Shown here: positions 11,740 through 19,926 of the stretch, piece by piece
Layout of the letters: each line of letters starts with the position of its first letter
Numbering within the stretch: position 1 is the first letter of the stretch
Origin: Mycolicibacterium sediminis
GTDB taxonomy: Bacteria > Actinomycetota > Actinomycetes > Mycobacteriales > Mycobacteriaceae
Direction of reading: 5' to 3'
Assembly (NCBI RefSeq): GCF_010731735.1
Contig: NZ_AP022588.1
Coordinates: forward strand, 3,472,001-3,536,000
Length of the DNA: 64,000 nt
The notes under the pieces: generated by a model
Told to the model about the DNA's origin: nothing
The model's database searches: none
Seen by the model: only the letters and a program-made list of their open reading frames with translations
Position numbers and translations under genes: made by a program

Positions 11740-12437
11740 CGCGGACGTGGGCGCTCGCGGCCGCGGTCGTCGTGGCGGTGCTGGTGGCCATCCAGGTCAC
11801 CACCTCGGGCCACGATCAGGCGCCCTACGTCGCGAGGGCCGACGTGCCGACCGTCGCCCCCGGTGTCGACGTCCTCGCCGGGGTCGTCGAGATCCCGACC
11901 CGGGTGCGCTCGCACGACTACCGGCGGGCGGCGTTCGGCGAGTCGTGGACCGACGACACCTCCGCGCCGGGCGGTCACAACGGCTGCGACACCAGGAACG
12001 ACATCCTCGAACGCGACCTCGTCGACAAGACCTACGTGTCCATCAAGCGGTGCCCGAACGCCGTCGCGACGGGCATCCTGCACGACCCCTACACCAATGC
12101 GGTCATCGACTTCACCCGCGGCAACCAGGTCGGCGCAGCGGTGCAGATCGACCACCTGGTGCCGCTGGCACTGGCGTGGGACCTCGGTGCGCGCGACTGG
12201 CCGGACGACCTGCGGGTGCGGTTCGCCAACGACCCGTCGAACCTGATTGCCGTTCAGGGACGGGCGAATCAGGACAAGGGCGACTCCGAACCGGCGGACT
12301 GGATGCCGCCCAACCGGGTGTTCTGGTGTCAGTACTCGGTGCAGTTCGCCGACGTGTTGCGCGGCTACGGGCTGCCGATCGACCAGCGGTCGGCCGTCGC
12401 GCTGCGCGAGGGCGCCGCGACCTGCCCGGTGGGGTAG
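11736..12437 (+). CDS. Secreted/anchored HNH-type (DUF1524-like) nuclease-fold protein
   Basis: 233 residues. An N-terminal hydrophobic segment (residues 3-20, TWALAAAVVVAVLVAIQV) suggests a signal or anchor. The catalytic-looking core is QIDHLVPLALAWDLGARDW with downstream FANDPSNLIAVQGRANQDKGDSEPADWMPP, which follows the HNH/DUF1524 plan (DH, N, N..K). Four cysteines (GCDT, RCPN, WCQY, TCPV) could form disulfides outside the cell. It overlaps recG by ATGA. It corresponds to Rv2972c. Whether it acts on nucleic acid outside the cell is unproven. Confidence 0.8.
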   Translation: MTRTWALAAAVVVAVLVAIQVTTSGHDQAPYVARADVPTVAPGVDVLAGVVEIPTRVRSHDYRRAAFGESWTDDTSAPGGHNGCDTRNDILERDLVDKTYVSIKRCPNAVATGILHDPYTNAVIDFTRGNQVGAAVQIDHLVPLALAWDLGARDWPDDLRVRFANDPSNLIAVQGRANQDKGDSEPADWMPPNRVFWCQYSVQFADVLRGYGLPIDQRSAVALREGAATCPVG

Positions 12438-12626
12438 GGGGCATCCAGCACCACTCTTCACATGGTGACGGTCCGATGGTGTCGTCGGAGGTAGCGTTGG
12501 GCACCAAGGCTGGGGAAGCAGACGGGGGCGACGATCGGTGCGTCCGAGGTTCGACGACTGCGGTTGAGGGCACGATGAGACGGACCAATGGACGCGGGCT
12601 GTGATCACTAGGGACGGCGGTTGATC

Positions 12627-12941
12627 GTGGTGACACAGTGGTGGATCGAGTACTGGTGGATTCCGGTGACCGCCATCTCCGTCATGGCGCTGCTGGTCTT
12701 GGCGTGGGCACTGGCGCGGCGTGGGACGTTCGCCCGGACGTGGCCGAAGATCACGTTGGCGTTCGCCTGTGTGAGCATCCTGCTGATCCCGGGGATGCCG
12801 TCACCGGCGAGCTACTTCCTTGCGGTGATCGTGATCTGCAACATCGTGATCCTGTTCATGCGCTTGCTCGACGTCGAAAAGTCATCGTCAGCTCGGGAAT
12901 CCGTGCGCCCGTCGAATCCCGCCGGCGCGACCGCGGAGTGA
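12627..12941 (+). CDS. Small predicted three-helix membrane protein
   Basis: About 104 residues if started at GTG 12627; TTG 12621 and GTG 12630 are alternatives, with no clear Shine-Dalgarno site for any. It has three hydrophobic helices: WWIPVTAISVMALLVLAWAL, ITLAFACVSILLIPGM and YFLAVIVICNIVILFMRLL, then a polar tail. I recognise no family. The 189 bases upstream (12438-12626) hold no gene I can support. Confidence 0.55.
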   Translation: MVTQWWIEYWWIPVTAISVMALLVLAWALARRGTFARTWPKITLAFACVSILLIPGMPSPASYFLAVIVICNIVILFMRLLDVEKSSSARESVRPSNPAGATAE

Positions 12942-12964
12942 CGGACCCACCCGCATCCACCACC

Positions 12965-12970
12965 TAGCGT
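12965..12970 (+). promoter_or_regulatory. -10 element for the CopC-domain gene
   Basis: TAGCGT upstream of the GTG at 13011. The implied start site near 12977 makes the earlier in-frame GTG at 12969 unlikely as the start codon. Confidence 0.4.
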
Positions 12971-13010
12971 GGGAACCGAGAACACCTCTTCGAACGATGG
13001 GACTGACGAC

Positions 13011-13577
13011 GTGAACGTCATCGCGCGCACGATCGCGGCCACAATGCTGGCGCTCGCGCTGGGGATGTGGGGTGCCGCCGGCGCCGGAGCACACACCACG
13101 CTGGCCGGTTCGGACCCCGCCGACGGCGCGTCCCTGCCGACCGCGCCGCGCACCGTCACCCTGACGTTCAGCGAGGACATCAATCCCGCCTTCGCGAACA
13201 TCGCCGTCAGCGCCGCCGACGGCGCCAACCGGGTGTCCGGGCCGGCGAAGGTCGACGGTCCCCGGCTGAGCGCCCCGGTGGACGCTGATTTGCCGGGCGG
13301 GGAGTACACGATCGGGTACCGCGTGGTGTCGGCCGACGGTCATCCCGTCACGGGGTCGATTCGGTTCACCGTCGCCGCCGCCCCGGGCGCGCCGACCGCG
13401 AGTGCGGCGCCCGCGCCGGCGCCGGAATCCGCGCCGGCCGACGAGACCGGCCCGCTCGGCGCCGATTCGACGACGTCCATCCTCGCCGCGGGGGCCGCTG
13501 GGCTCCTGCTGGCGGGAGGCATCGTGTTCTGGCAGTCCCGGAAGCGACGCGGCGGCGACGAGCCGCCGAACCCGTAG
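13011..13577 (+). CDS. Exported CopC-domain copper-binding protein with C-terminal anchor
   Basis: 188 residues. A signal peptide (VNVIARTIAATMLALALGMWGAAGAGA) is followed by a mature CopC/YobA domain starting HTTLAGSDPADGASLP, whose first histidine is the usual copper ligand. GEYTIGYRVVSADGHPVTGSIRFTV carries the conserved HPV ligand histidine. A Pro/Ala linker and one membrane helix (SILAAGAAGLLLAGGIVFWQ) end in a basic cytoplasmic tail, RKRRGGDEPPNP. No CopD partner is adjacent. The last 23 bases are repeated at 18207-18229, so this gene's 3' end marks one island junction. Confidence 0.88.
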   Translation: MNVIARTIAATMLALALGMWGAAGAGAHTTLAGSDPADGASLPTAPRTVTLTFSEDINPAFANIAVSAADGANRVSGPAKVDGPRLSAPVDADLPGGEYTIGYRVVSADGHPVTGSIRFTVAAAPGAPTASAAPAPAPESAPADETGPLGADSTTSILAAGAAGLLLAGGIVFWQSRKRRGGDEPPNP

Positions 13578-13578
13578 C
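13556..13578 (+). repeat. Left copy of flanking direct repeat (3' end of CopC gene)
   Basis: 23 bases covering the last codons and stop of the CopC gene, CGACGAGCCGCCGA then ACCCGTAGC. It matches 18207-18229 at 21 of 23 positions in the same orientation and reading frame. Confidence 0.6.
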
Positions 13579-13647
13579 CTTCGTGCTTGAGTTCGGAAGC
13601 GTCGGTTGCAACATTCAGCGCGCTACTGTCTCGATCGAGGTCCGAGT

Positions 13648-14031
13648 TCAACCGCCGCAGTCGCCCTTGGGTAGCTCTTCGCGGTGGTCGCCCACCCAGT
13701 TGGCGAGCTGGTCAAGTACTGCGGTTCCGGTCGCGAAGCTGCCATCTGACGGTTTTGCGGCGATCGCCACCCCCAACGAATCGGCTCCCGCGCCGAGGAG
13801 AGCGATTTGGCGCACCAGGTACACACCATCTGGTTCCGGTCCCCAGCCACCTTTCGCCGCGACACCCGCATCGCCGGCGAAGCCCCACTGCTGGTCGGGA
13901 GCAACGAGCTGCATTTGCGAGAGCACGGAATCTGCGCGGAGGCAGGGCAATTGACGAGCGAAGTGCGCGGCCTGCCGCAGTGCCGACGCGCGATGCCCCA
14001 GCCACCCCCCATCGTCCACCCCTGTCGTATT
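13648..14031 (-). pseudogene. C-terminal remnant of a class A beta-lactamase-like serine hydrolase
   Basis: About 128 codons are open between a stop at 14032-14034 and the TGA-type end at 13648. They contain LVAPDQQWGFA, then VAAKGGWGPEPDGVYLVRQIALLG, then AIAAKPSDGSFATGTAVLDQLANWV. This is the C-terminal end of actinobacterial beta-lactamase-like serine hydrolases, including the KGG box (KTG equivalent). The SxxK and SDN motifs that should precede it are absent; upstream sequence is intergenic and then the metallopeptidase. A GTG at 14019 could start a short product, but it would lack the active-site serine. I infer a truncated relic. Confidence 0.6.
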
Positions 14032-14064
14032 TCACTGCAGAATGCATCGAAGGTCGTGCCTCGA

Positions 14065-15510
14065 TCAATAGCGGTGGAGGCATTCCTCCTCGGTCCCAAA
14101 TAAACCGTCGCGGAACGCCTCGATACGCGTGAAACCGGCAGGAACAGTCGATCCGTCCACCGTGCTTGCGGCCAGCCCATTGGTGAGCAGACCGCCCACA
14201 GCCTCATCCATGTCGCCGGCGGCCAGCATGAGTAGCTGGCCGTTCGCAAGCTCGACCTGATCGGCCATTGCGCGCTGTGCGATGCCGGTCAGGCATGCCG
14301 TTCGTAACGCGGTGACCGGCGCGTCGAGTGGTTCACCCCTTGCGTGCTGGATGGAAAGCGCATACCGCGAGGTCACAAGAGAAAGCGCGGTGTTGTCACC
14401 TTGGGGAAGGACGTAATCGTTACGATCCGCTGCGATCGACATTTGTTGCAACGCAGGGAGGTCGACGGAGATGGTGTTGTTGGCCGGACAATATGACGCC
14501 GACGGACTCGTTGGAAACCCTGGACAATCTTGCAAAGTCATCGATAGGCCCGGCGGACTCATCGGGTGAAATATCACGTCCAGTAGCTCCATGAGAGTGA
14601 GGATCGTGTTCTGGTCTACTGCCATCTCACCCGGTTGGACGTTGCCACTTTCTTCTGTCCCGAGGACCATCGGGAGGTCTCCTCGACGCTGCTCAATCTC
14701 GTCAAGGTCGATGCCAGTACATGCGCCTGCGCCCGCGGTGAATCCCATTTGAAAAGCGCTTACGCGATCGAGTGCGGTTCCGTGCCCATCCTCCAGCTCG
14801 TCCGCCTCGTTGGCGGTCAAGACGCTGTCTCGCAAGGTAATCACTCCAGCAAGCACCCGGTTTAGCCCATCCCCGGTGCTCAGCTGAAACCGTGGTGAGT
14901 TGCCTTCTGCAACCCAGCGACTGTAGGCACCTGCGAAGCAGTCCGCCTGTTGTTCTTTGACTATCGTTTCGGTGAATACGCCCGCCAGGCCCGACCCGTA
15001 CTGCACGGCGTGTCCGTACTCATGCGCTACTAATACCGCGATGGACGCGTCGCCGAAGTAGCTTTGTCCGGTGGGAACCAGAACCCCCCGGTCCCAAGCC
15101 AGCGTGTCCGCGAGAAAGCAATACATTGCGTTGACCTCGCCATAGCTCTCGGCCCCACAAATGTCTGGACCGTAGCGGTCATCCGAATCGTATGAAGCCA
15201 GCGATTCAACAGGTGCAAAAGATCCGTCGAAGGTGCGTGGATAGGCCGAGTTCCAAAACTGCTCGACGTCGTCGACAGCAGTGAGGACGAGCTGATCTGT
15301 AGGACTGCCGTCGGAATTCTGGGCATCGCGGCTCGTGGCGGGCGCGTCGCTGCGAAGTCCGCTCGGTCCCTGCGTGACTGGGAGACCGCCTGCGAGGAAC
15401 GCGCGAGAAGAATCCTTCGCCGGAGGGCCCGGCGCAGTCGCCGTCGATGAGCATCCAACGACGCACAAGACAAGAGCAGCGAGGAGATGCCGTGAGGCCA
15501 CGCTAGCCAC
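14065..15510 (-). CDS. Exported lipoprotein with neutral zinc metallopeptidase domain
   Basis: 481 residues. The N-terminus, VASVASRHLLAALVLCVVGCSS, is a lipoprotein signal with lipobox VVGC (Cys20), so the protein is likely anchored outside the membrane. Near residue 162 is AVLVAHEYGHAVQYGSG, an HExxH zinc motif. About 25 residues later VKEQQADCFAGAYSRW resembles the ExQADCFAG third-ligand region of YpfJ-type neutral zinc metallopeptidases. The C-terminal half, with several cysteines (CTG, CPG, YCPA, CLT, CLH), is unfamiliar. GTG 15510 is the first start; GTG 15498 would also keep the lipobox. It lies downstream of the kinase on the same strand. Confidence 0.8.
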   Translation of the reverse strand: MASVASRHLLAALVLCVVGCSSTATAPGPPAKDSSRAFLAGGLPVTQGPSGLRSDAPATSRDAQNSDGSPTDQLVLTAVDDVEQFWNSAYPRTFDGSFAPVESLASYDSDDRYGPDICGAESYGEVNAMYCFLADTLAWDRGVLVPTGQSYFGDASIAVLVAHEYGHAVQYGSGLAGVFTETIVKEQQADCFAGAYSRWVAEGNSPRFQLSTGDGLNRVLAGVITLRDSVLTANEADELEDGHGTALDRVSAFQMGFTAGAGACTGIDLDEIEQRRGDLPMVLGTEESGNVQPGEMAVDQNTILTLMELLDVIFHPMSPPGLSMTLQDCPGFPTSPSASYCPANNTISVDLPALQQMSIAADRNDYVLPQGDNTALSLVTSRYALSIQHARGEPLDAPVTALRTACLTGIAQRAMADQVELANGQLLMLAAGDMDEAVGGLLTNGLAASTVDGSTVPAGFTRIEAFRDGLFGTEEECLHRY

Positions 15511-15704
15511 GAATAGCCTCTATGGGTCCGTCGTAACTATGACGTGGATGCCGCACGCCCCGGTCCTGAGTGACCGGGTTCGAACCTGCGCTTTCGAACT
15601 CCCAGCGCCAACGTCGCCAGCGGACGACATCCCCACCGATTCGAAGGACTGGAAGGTGGAACTTGCAGGCTCAGCGGTCAATTGATCGAGCTTCATCTGA
15701 CTGT

Positions 15705-17234
15705 TCAACACCGCATCAAGTCGGCTGGGTCAGTCGTAGTGTCCAGCCACTTCCCGTACGCGTCCCCACCTGCTGCACGAACCGCGCTGCACACTTGGGC
15801 GGTGGAAGACCCGGCCGTTCGATACACCGCATATATTGGATTGCCCTCGTCAGACGCTTGACGCAATGACGGACAACTCTGATCAGTTCGCAAGTACGAC
15901 GCACCTGGATTCAAGTCCAGCAAGCGTTGGACACCCGATTCGTACATCCCAGGGGTGGTGACGTTTCCCAGCACCACGATTCCCTGCCCGTTGCAGTACG
16001 GAGAACTCATCACCGTACGAAGACCAAGGTCGCCGGGTGGCCTAGGGGCTGTGGCCGGGACGGGCCGAGCGGGCGGAATGGGTACGGGAAGGCCTGGCTG
16101 AGTGACGGTTACGGTGGGAGCGCTCTGCGTCACCGTTCGCGAGGGTCTTGAGGCTGGGAACTCTGGCTCGGGTGGAATCAAAGTCGGAACCGTTGAACTC
16201 GCCTCGGTGTCAGACGGGCCCGATTGCCCCAAGCGTGCGCCGATGAAGGCGACGAGTCCCACGGCAAGGAGCGCCGCCAAACCGGTAGCCACCATGAGTG
16301 CAGTGCGCGAGCGTTTTTCTCGATGAGGGATATCCGGGAGACGGGACTCAGGCTGCGGCGTCGGGATCGTCGGCGGAGATCGCGGAACGTCGTGTCCGAC
16401 TTGGGTCGGTTCGTCGGAACTGTAATGCCCGGCGGCTCCGTCTCTACCGCTACGCAACGCGGCGGCAAAATCCCGGCAGGTGTTGAAACGGTCAAATGGC
16501 TCCTTCGCCATGGCTTTGGCGAGCGCCGAGTCATAGGCGGCCAGGTCCCCGCGCGTCCGTCCCAACGAGGACGTGGTGCCAACCGGAGGTTCTCCGGTGA
16601 ACAGATGGTAGGCGGTGCACGCGAGGGCGTACTGATCCGCGCGGCCATCAAGAGTTCGCCCCAACAGTTGCTCAGGGGCTGCATACGCGACGGTTCCCAC
16701 CGCCATGTTGGTTGCGGTGAGGCCCCTGTCTTCGTGGGCCGCGCGAGCGATTCCGAAGTCCGCAAGTAGCGTTCGACGCGCACCGCTTCGTTGATCAGCG
16801 ATCAGAATGTTCGCGGGCTTGACGTCGCGATGAAGCATGTAGCTTTCATGGGCGTAGTCGAGCGCATCTGCGATCGCCTCGATTATCTCGATCACATCCC
16901 GTGGGGGCATACCGAGCGGATATCTCGATCGCAACAACTGGGCCGCGTCGGTACCTTCGACGTAGTCCATGGCGATCCAGAGCTGGCCGTCGTGCTCGCC
17001 GCGATCGTGGATGCCGACGATGTGGGGATGCCACAAAGACGCAGCGATATCGGCTTCGCGCGCGAAACGCTGCCGGTAGTCCGCATCGGCGCTTACGCCA
17101 GGAGGGAGGATCTTTAGCGCCTCCCGGCGTGGCAACCGTGGGTGCCGCACGAGATATACCTCGCCCATTCCCCCAGTTCCCAGTAAGCGCTCGATGGAAT
17201 ATCCGGCAAACTCCGCACCATCGGCAATGGGCAT
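15705..17234 (-). CDS. Transmembrane Ser/Thr protein kinase, PknF/PknI-like
   Basis: 509 residues from the ATG at 17234, chosen because [19 protein letters not shown] aligns with the PknF N-terminus. The cytoplasmic kinase domain has the glycine loop [11 protein letters not shown] (19-29), catalytic K41, HRDVKPANI with D137, DFGIA, and APEQ. Activation-loop threonines are present in [11 protein letters not shown]. After a Pro-rich juxtamembrane part, one membrane helix (about 309-331, [21 protein letters not shown]) leads to a Pro/Thr-rich linker. An external domain of about 100 residues with four cysteines (SPYC, QSCPS, QVCSA, terminal RC) follows, probably two disulfides. There are no PASTA repeats. 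It is divergent from the amidase gene and upstream of the metallopeptidase. Confidence 0.93.
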   Translation of the reverse strand: MPIADGAEFAGYSIERLLGTGGMGEVYLVRHPRLPRREALKILPPGVSADADYRQRFAREADIAASLWHPHIVGIHDRGEHDGQLWIAMDYVEGTDAAQLLRSRYPLGMPPRDVIEIIEAIADALDYAHESYMLHRDVKPANILIADQRSGARRTLLADFGIARAAHEDRGLTATNMAVGTVAYAAPEQLLGRTLDGRADQYALACTAYHLFTGEPPVGTTSSLGRTRGDLAAYDSALAKAMAKEPFDRFNTCRDFAAALRSGRDGAAGHYSSDEPTQVGHDVPRSPPTIPTPQPESRLPDIPHREKRSRTALMVATGLAALLAVGLVAFIGARLGQSGPSDTEASSTVPTLIPPEPEFPASRPSRTVTQSAPTVTVTQPGLPVPIPPARPVPATAPRPPGDLGLRTVMSSPYCNGQGIVVLGNVTTPGMYESGVQRLLDLNPGASYLRTDQSCPSLRQASDEGNPIYAVYRTAGSSTAQVCSAVRAAGGDAYGKWLDTTTDPADLMRC

Positions 17235-17316
17235 AAGGGTGATCGTACAAAAGCCAACGGCGTCCCGTTGCCCGAACCAACCCACCGTTTGCCGGCGCTC
17301 CCGTGCGGACGTTCCG

Positions 17317-17322
17317 TAGGGT
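17317..17322 (+). promoter_or_regulatory. -10 element for leaderless amidase
   Basis: TAGGGT ends 7 nt before ATG 17330, the leaderless spacing. It selects this ATG over the GTG at 17303 and the ATG at 17369. Confidence 0.5.
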
Positions 17323-17329
17323 GCCGAGG

Positions 17330-18166
17330 ATGGATGTCCCTCCTACTCCCGGCGGTCGGCGCGAACTTATGAACCGCCGTCGCCTGTTGTGGCTCGCTGG
17401 CGCAGGCGGACTCGGGGCGGCTGCGGCAACTGTCGCGGAGCCACTCATGTCCGCCAAGCAGTCGGCTGTTCAAGCGGACGTCTCCGGCGCTTCCTCGACT
17501 TCAACGAATGCACCGCCAGCGGTTCCGCTAGACGTACCGCCGGCGCCGGCGTCTGAGGTGCCGCCGGTTTCGGCGGGCCCGTCCGGCGTGCTGCTCTGCC
17601 GTGAGTCTTGGGGCGCGAAGCCAGAACTCCCGGGCGGGGTTGCGCACTCGATCAGTCGGATGACGATTCACCACACTGGCGCCGTCCTAGGTGACAACAA
17701 GAATGCGCCCGGTCGTCTTCGCCAGCATCAGCGACTCCATCAAGGTGAACGCGGTTGGATCGACATCGCCTACCACGTCGGCGTCGACCGCAATGGCAAC
17801 ATTTACGAGTTGCGCCGACCCGAAATCGTGGGCGATACCGCAACGGAATACAACCCGACGGGGCACTTCTTGGTCTTGTGCGAGGGGGATTTCGACCAAG
17901 AGGTCGTCACCGAGGCGCAACTCGACAGCGCAGCGCTTGCCTTCGCGTGGGCCGCCCAAACGTACAAGATCTCCGACGACGTGGTGCGTGGACACCGAGA
18001 CTTCGCCTCCACTGCCTGTCCAGGCGCAGACCTATACGCCCGCGTCCAGTCGGGCGATCTCCAAGGCCGCATCGAGAAGAACATCGCCGCCGGAACAGTC
18101 GACCTTCGTAGCGTATGCGGCCCGGAAGCCAAGGATGCCGTGGCGAAAATCGAGGCGGGGCTCTGA
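17330..18166 (+). CDS. Exported N-acetylmuramoyl-L-alanine amidase, PGRP/Amidase_2 type
   Basis: 278 residues from ATG 17330. [32 protein letters not shown] looks like an export signal with an arginine-rich n-region (Tat or Sec undecided). ATG 17369 would give a tighter signal peptide. After a Pro/Ala linker comes the catalytic domain: [20 protein letters not shown] (first Zn histidine), [18 protein letters not shown], and [19 protein letters not shown] with the second histidine and a cysteine ligand, as in T7 lysozyme and PGRPs. It should cut the lactyl-peptide bond of peptidoglycan. It is divergent from the kinase gene with about 95 bases between. Confidence 0.88.
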   Translation: MDVPPTPGGRRELMNRRRLLWLAGAGGLGAAAATVAEPLMSAKQSAVQADVSGASSTSTNAPPAVPLDVPPAPASEVPPVSAGPSGVLLCRESWGAKPELPGGVAHSISRMTIHHTGAVLGDNKNAPGRLRQHQRLHQGERGWIDIAYHVGVDRNGNIYELRRPEIVGDTATEYNPTGHFLVLCEGDFDQEVVTEAQLDSAALAFAWAAQTYKISDDVVRGHRDFASTACPGADLYARVQSGDLQGRIEKNIAAGTVDLRSVCGPEAKDAVAKIEAGL

Positions 18167-18206
18167 GGGCCAGCCTTTCGCAGCGCGCCGCACCGCGCCG
18201 CGTCAA

Positions 18207-18229
18207 CGACGAGCCGCCGACGCCGTAGC
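18207..18229 (+). repeat. Right copy of flanking direct repeat (displaced CopC gene end)
   Basis: CGACGAGCCGCCGA then CGCCGTAGC, 21 of 23 identical to 13556-13578. In frame it reads DEPPTP-stop against DEPPNP-stop at the CopC end, and its TAG lies 4 bases from the stop of the convergent aldo-keto reductase gene. Confidence 0.6.
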
Positions 18230-18232
18230 GGC

Positions 18233-19072
18233 CTACGTCCCGGTGTAGGTCTCCGGGTCGGGACGGAAGCGGGTGCCGTCGTCGAGCCCGTTGAGCGCGG
18301 TCATGTGCTCGTCGGTCAGCTCGAAGTCGAAGACGTCGAAGTTCTCGGCGATGCGCTCCGCCTTCGAGGACCGGGAGATCACCACGTTGCCCAGTTGCAC
18401 GTTCCAGCGGATCAGTGCCTGCGCCGGCGTCTTGCCGTACGCCTCGGCGACCGAGACCACGGTCGGGTTCTCGATCAGCCTGCCGACACCGAGCGGGCCG
18501 TAGGCCTCGGTGACGATGCCGTGCTCGGCGTGCACCTCCCGCAGCGCCGACTGGTTCAGCAGCGGGTGCAGCTCGATCTGGTTGACCGCGGGCACGAAGT
18601 AGGACAGGTCGATGACGTTGGACAGGTCCTCGGCGGTGAAGTTGGCGACGCCGATCGACTTGGTGCTGCCGACGTCGCGCTGCTTCATCAACCCGCCCCA
18701 GCTGTCCACGTACTTGTCCGGGTTACCCGCGGGCCAGTGGATCAGGTACAGGTCGACGTACTCGGTGCCGATCCGCTCCAGGCTCGCCTGGATGGCGTCC
18801 TGCGCCGCCCGGAAGCCCTGGTCCTCGGTGGCCAGCTTGGTCGTCAGGAAGATCTCGGCGCGGGGGATGCCCGACGCGGCGATCGCGCGTCCGACGGCCG
18901 CGTCGTTGCCGTAGGCCGTCGCCGTGTCGATGAGCCGGATGCCGATCTCGAGCGCGGTCGACACCGCGTGCTCGGCCTCCTTCTCGGATAGTTCGCCGAC
19001 GCCGATGCCGAGTACCGGCATCGTGTTGTCGTCGTTGAGGCTCGCGTTGGGGATCGCCGCCGCCGAGGTCAT
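18233..19072 (-). CDS. Aldo-keto reductase (Rv2971-like)
   Basis: 279 residues of NAD(P)H-dependent carbonyl reductase. It starts [25 protein letters not shown]. The catalytic Asp and Tyr lie in [16 protein letters not shown], the Lys in FLTTKLA and the His in [31 protein letters not shown], and the C-terminal phosphate-binding loop [20 protein letters not shown] follow. It starts 5 bases after the stop of a related upstream gene, so the two form a tandem operon. Natural substrates are unknown; mycobacterial relatives reduce small dicarbonyls. Confidence 0.93.
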   Translation of the reverse strand: MTSAAAIPNASLNDDNTMPVLGIGVGELSEKEAEHAVSTALEIGIRLIDTATAYGNDAAVGRAIAASGIPRAEIFLTTKLATEDQGFRAAQDAIQASLERIGTEYVDLYLIHWPAGNPDKYVDSWGGLMKQRDVGSTKSIGVANFTAEDLSNVIDLSYFVPAVNQIELHPLLNQSALREVHAEHGIVTEAYGPLGVGRLIENPTVVSVAEAYGKTPAQALIRWNVQLGNVVISRSSKAERIAENFDVFDFELTDEHMTALNGLDDGTRFRPDPETYTGT

Positions 19073-19077
19073 GTCAC

Positions 19078-19926
19078 CTACCCTGTGAAGTTGAACGTAC
19101 GTGGATCGGGACCCAGTCGTGTGCCGTCCTCCAACGACGCGATGGACCCGAGGTCCTGCTCACTCAGCTCGAAGTCGAACACGTCGAAGTTACTCACGAT
19201 CCGTTCGGGGTTCACCGATTTCGGAATGACGATGTTACCGATCTGGATGTGCCATCTGATCAGCACCTGCGCGGGCGTCTTGCCGTGCGCCTCGGCCAGG
19301 CCCGTGACGGTGGGGTGTTCGAGCAGCGAGCCCTGACCCAGCGGGCTCCACGCCTCGGTGGCCACGCCCATCGTCGCGTGGACGTCCCGCAGCTCGCGCT
19401 GGGGCAGGAGCGGGTGCAGCTCGATCTGGTTGACGGCGGGCACGATGCCCGTGGCGTCCACCAGGATTCGCAGGTGCTCGGGCTCGAAGTTGCTCACTCC
19501 GATGGAGGTGATGCGGCCCTGTGCCCGCAGTTCGGCGAACGCCGTGAACGTCTCCACGAAGGTGCTCTTGTCGGGCATCGGCCAGTGGATCAGGTACAGG
19601 TCCAGGCGGTCGATGCCCAGCTTGGACATGCTGGCGTCGAACGCCTTCATCGTCGCGTCGTAACCCTGGTCGGCGTTCCACAGCTTGGTCACCACGTAGA
19701 CGTCGTCGCGGGGCAGACCCGAGGCGGCCAGCGCACGGCCCACCCCCTCCTCGTTGCCGTATGCGGCCGCCGTGTCGACGTGGCGGTACCCTGCGGCGAG
19801 TGCGGCGCCGACGGCGCGCTCGGTCTCGTCGGGCGGCGTCTGCCACACGCCCAGCCCCACCGCGGGGATGGACTTACCGTCGTTGAGTCGTATCGAGGGA
19901 CTCGCAGGAGTGGAGGGTTCAGCCAT
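19078..19926 (-). CDS. Aldo-keto reductase, tandem paralog
   Basis: 282 residues, [28 protein letters not shown] and on, with [59 protein letters not shown] and [16 protein letters not shown]. All catalytic residues (Asp, Tyr, Lys, His) are in place. It is clearly a paralog of the next gene downstream. M. smegmatis also has two such genes together; M. tuberculosis has one. The ATG at 19926 overlaps the ATG of the divergent lipN on the opposite strand (CATG at 19924-19927). No good Shine-Dalgarno site is visible on this strand. Confidence 0.92.
   Translation of the reverse strand: MAEPSTPASPSIRLNDGKSIPAVGLGVWQTPPDETERAVGAALAAGYRHVDTAAAYGNEEGVGRALAASGLPRDDVYVVTKLWNADQGYDATMKAFDASMSKLGIDRLDLYLIHWPMPDKSTFVETFTAFAELRAQGRITSIGVSNFEPEHLRILVDATGIVPAVNQIELHPLLPQRELRDVHATMGVATEAWSPLGQGSLLEHPTVTGLAEAHGKTPAQVLIRWHIQIGNIVIPKSVNPERIVSNFDVFDFELSEQDLGSIASLEDGTRLGPDPRTFNFTG

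Larger units (their letters stand above)
13579..18206. other. Accessory cell-wall island of lower GC
   Basis: The segment between the two copies of the CopC 3' end has visibly lower GC and a less biased third codon position than the flanks. It holds a serine-hydrolase remnant, a metallopeptidase lipoprotein, a receptor kinase and a divergent amidase. In M. tuberculosis, as I recall, the recG/HNH block lies close to a single aldo-keto reductase gene (Rv2971) without these genes. I see no integrase, transposase or intact tRNA, so the route of entry is unknown. Confidence 0.6.

Noticed and set aside
12477-12620. Possible small ORF in the gap before the three-helix membrane protein
   Set aside because: Frames from the ATG and GTG codons here stop quickly or lack coding bias and a ribosome-binding site.
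13623-14249. A 208-codon minus-strand frame overlapping the serine-hydrolase remnant and the metallopeptidase 3' end
   Set aside because: The other frame carries the recognisable hydrolase sequence; this one is Arg/Ser-rich without motifs and overlaps the metallopeptidase gene.
15560-15610. A GGTTCGAACC sequence that looks like a tRNA T-loop, possibly an integration-site remnant in the island
   Set aside because: On neither strand does it fold into a full tRNA. The best T-stem (minus strand) has a mismatch and no D-arm, anticodon arm or acceptor pairing could be found. It also lies in the middle of the island, not at a junction.
15520-15711. A 63-codon minus-strand reading frame between the kinase and metallopeptidase genes
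   Set aside because: It overlaps the kinase gene's end, has no ribosome-binding site and its sequence looks like no known protein; the 194-base gap is treated as non-coding.
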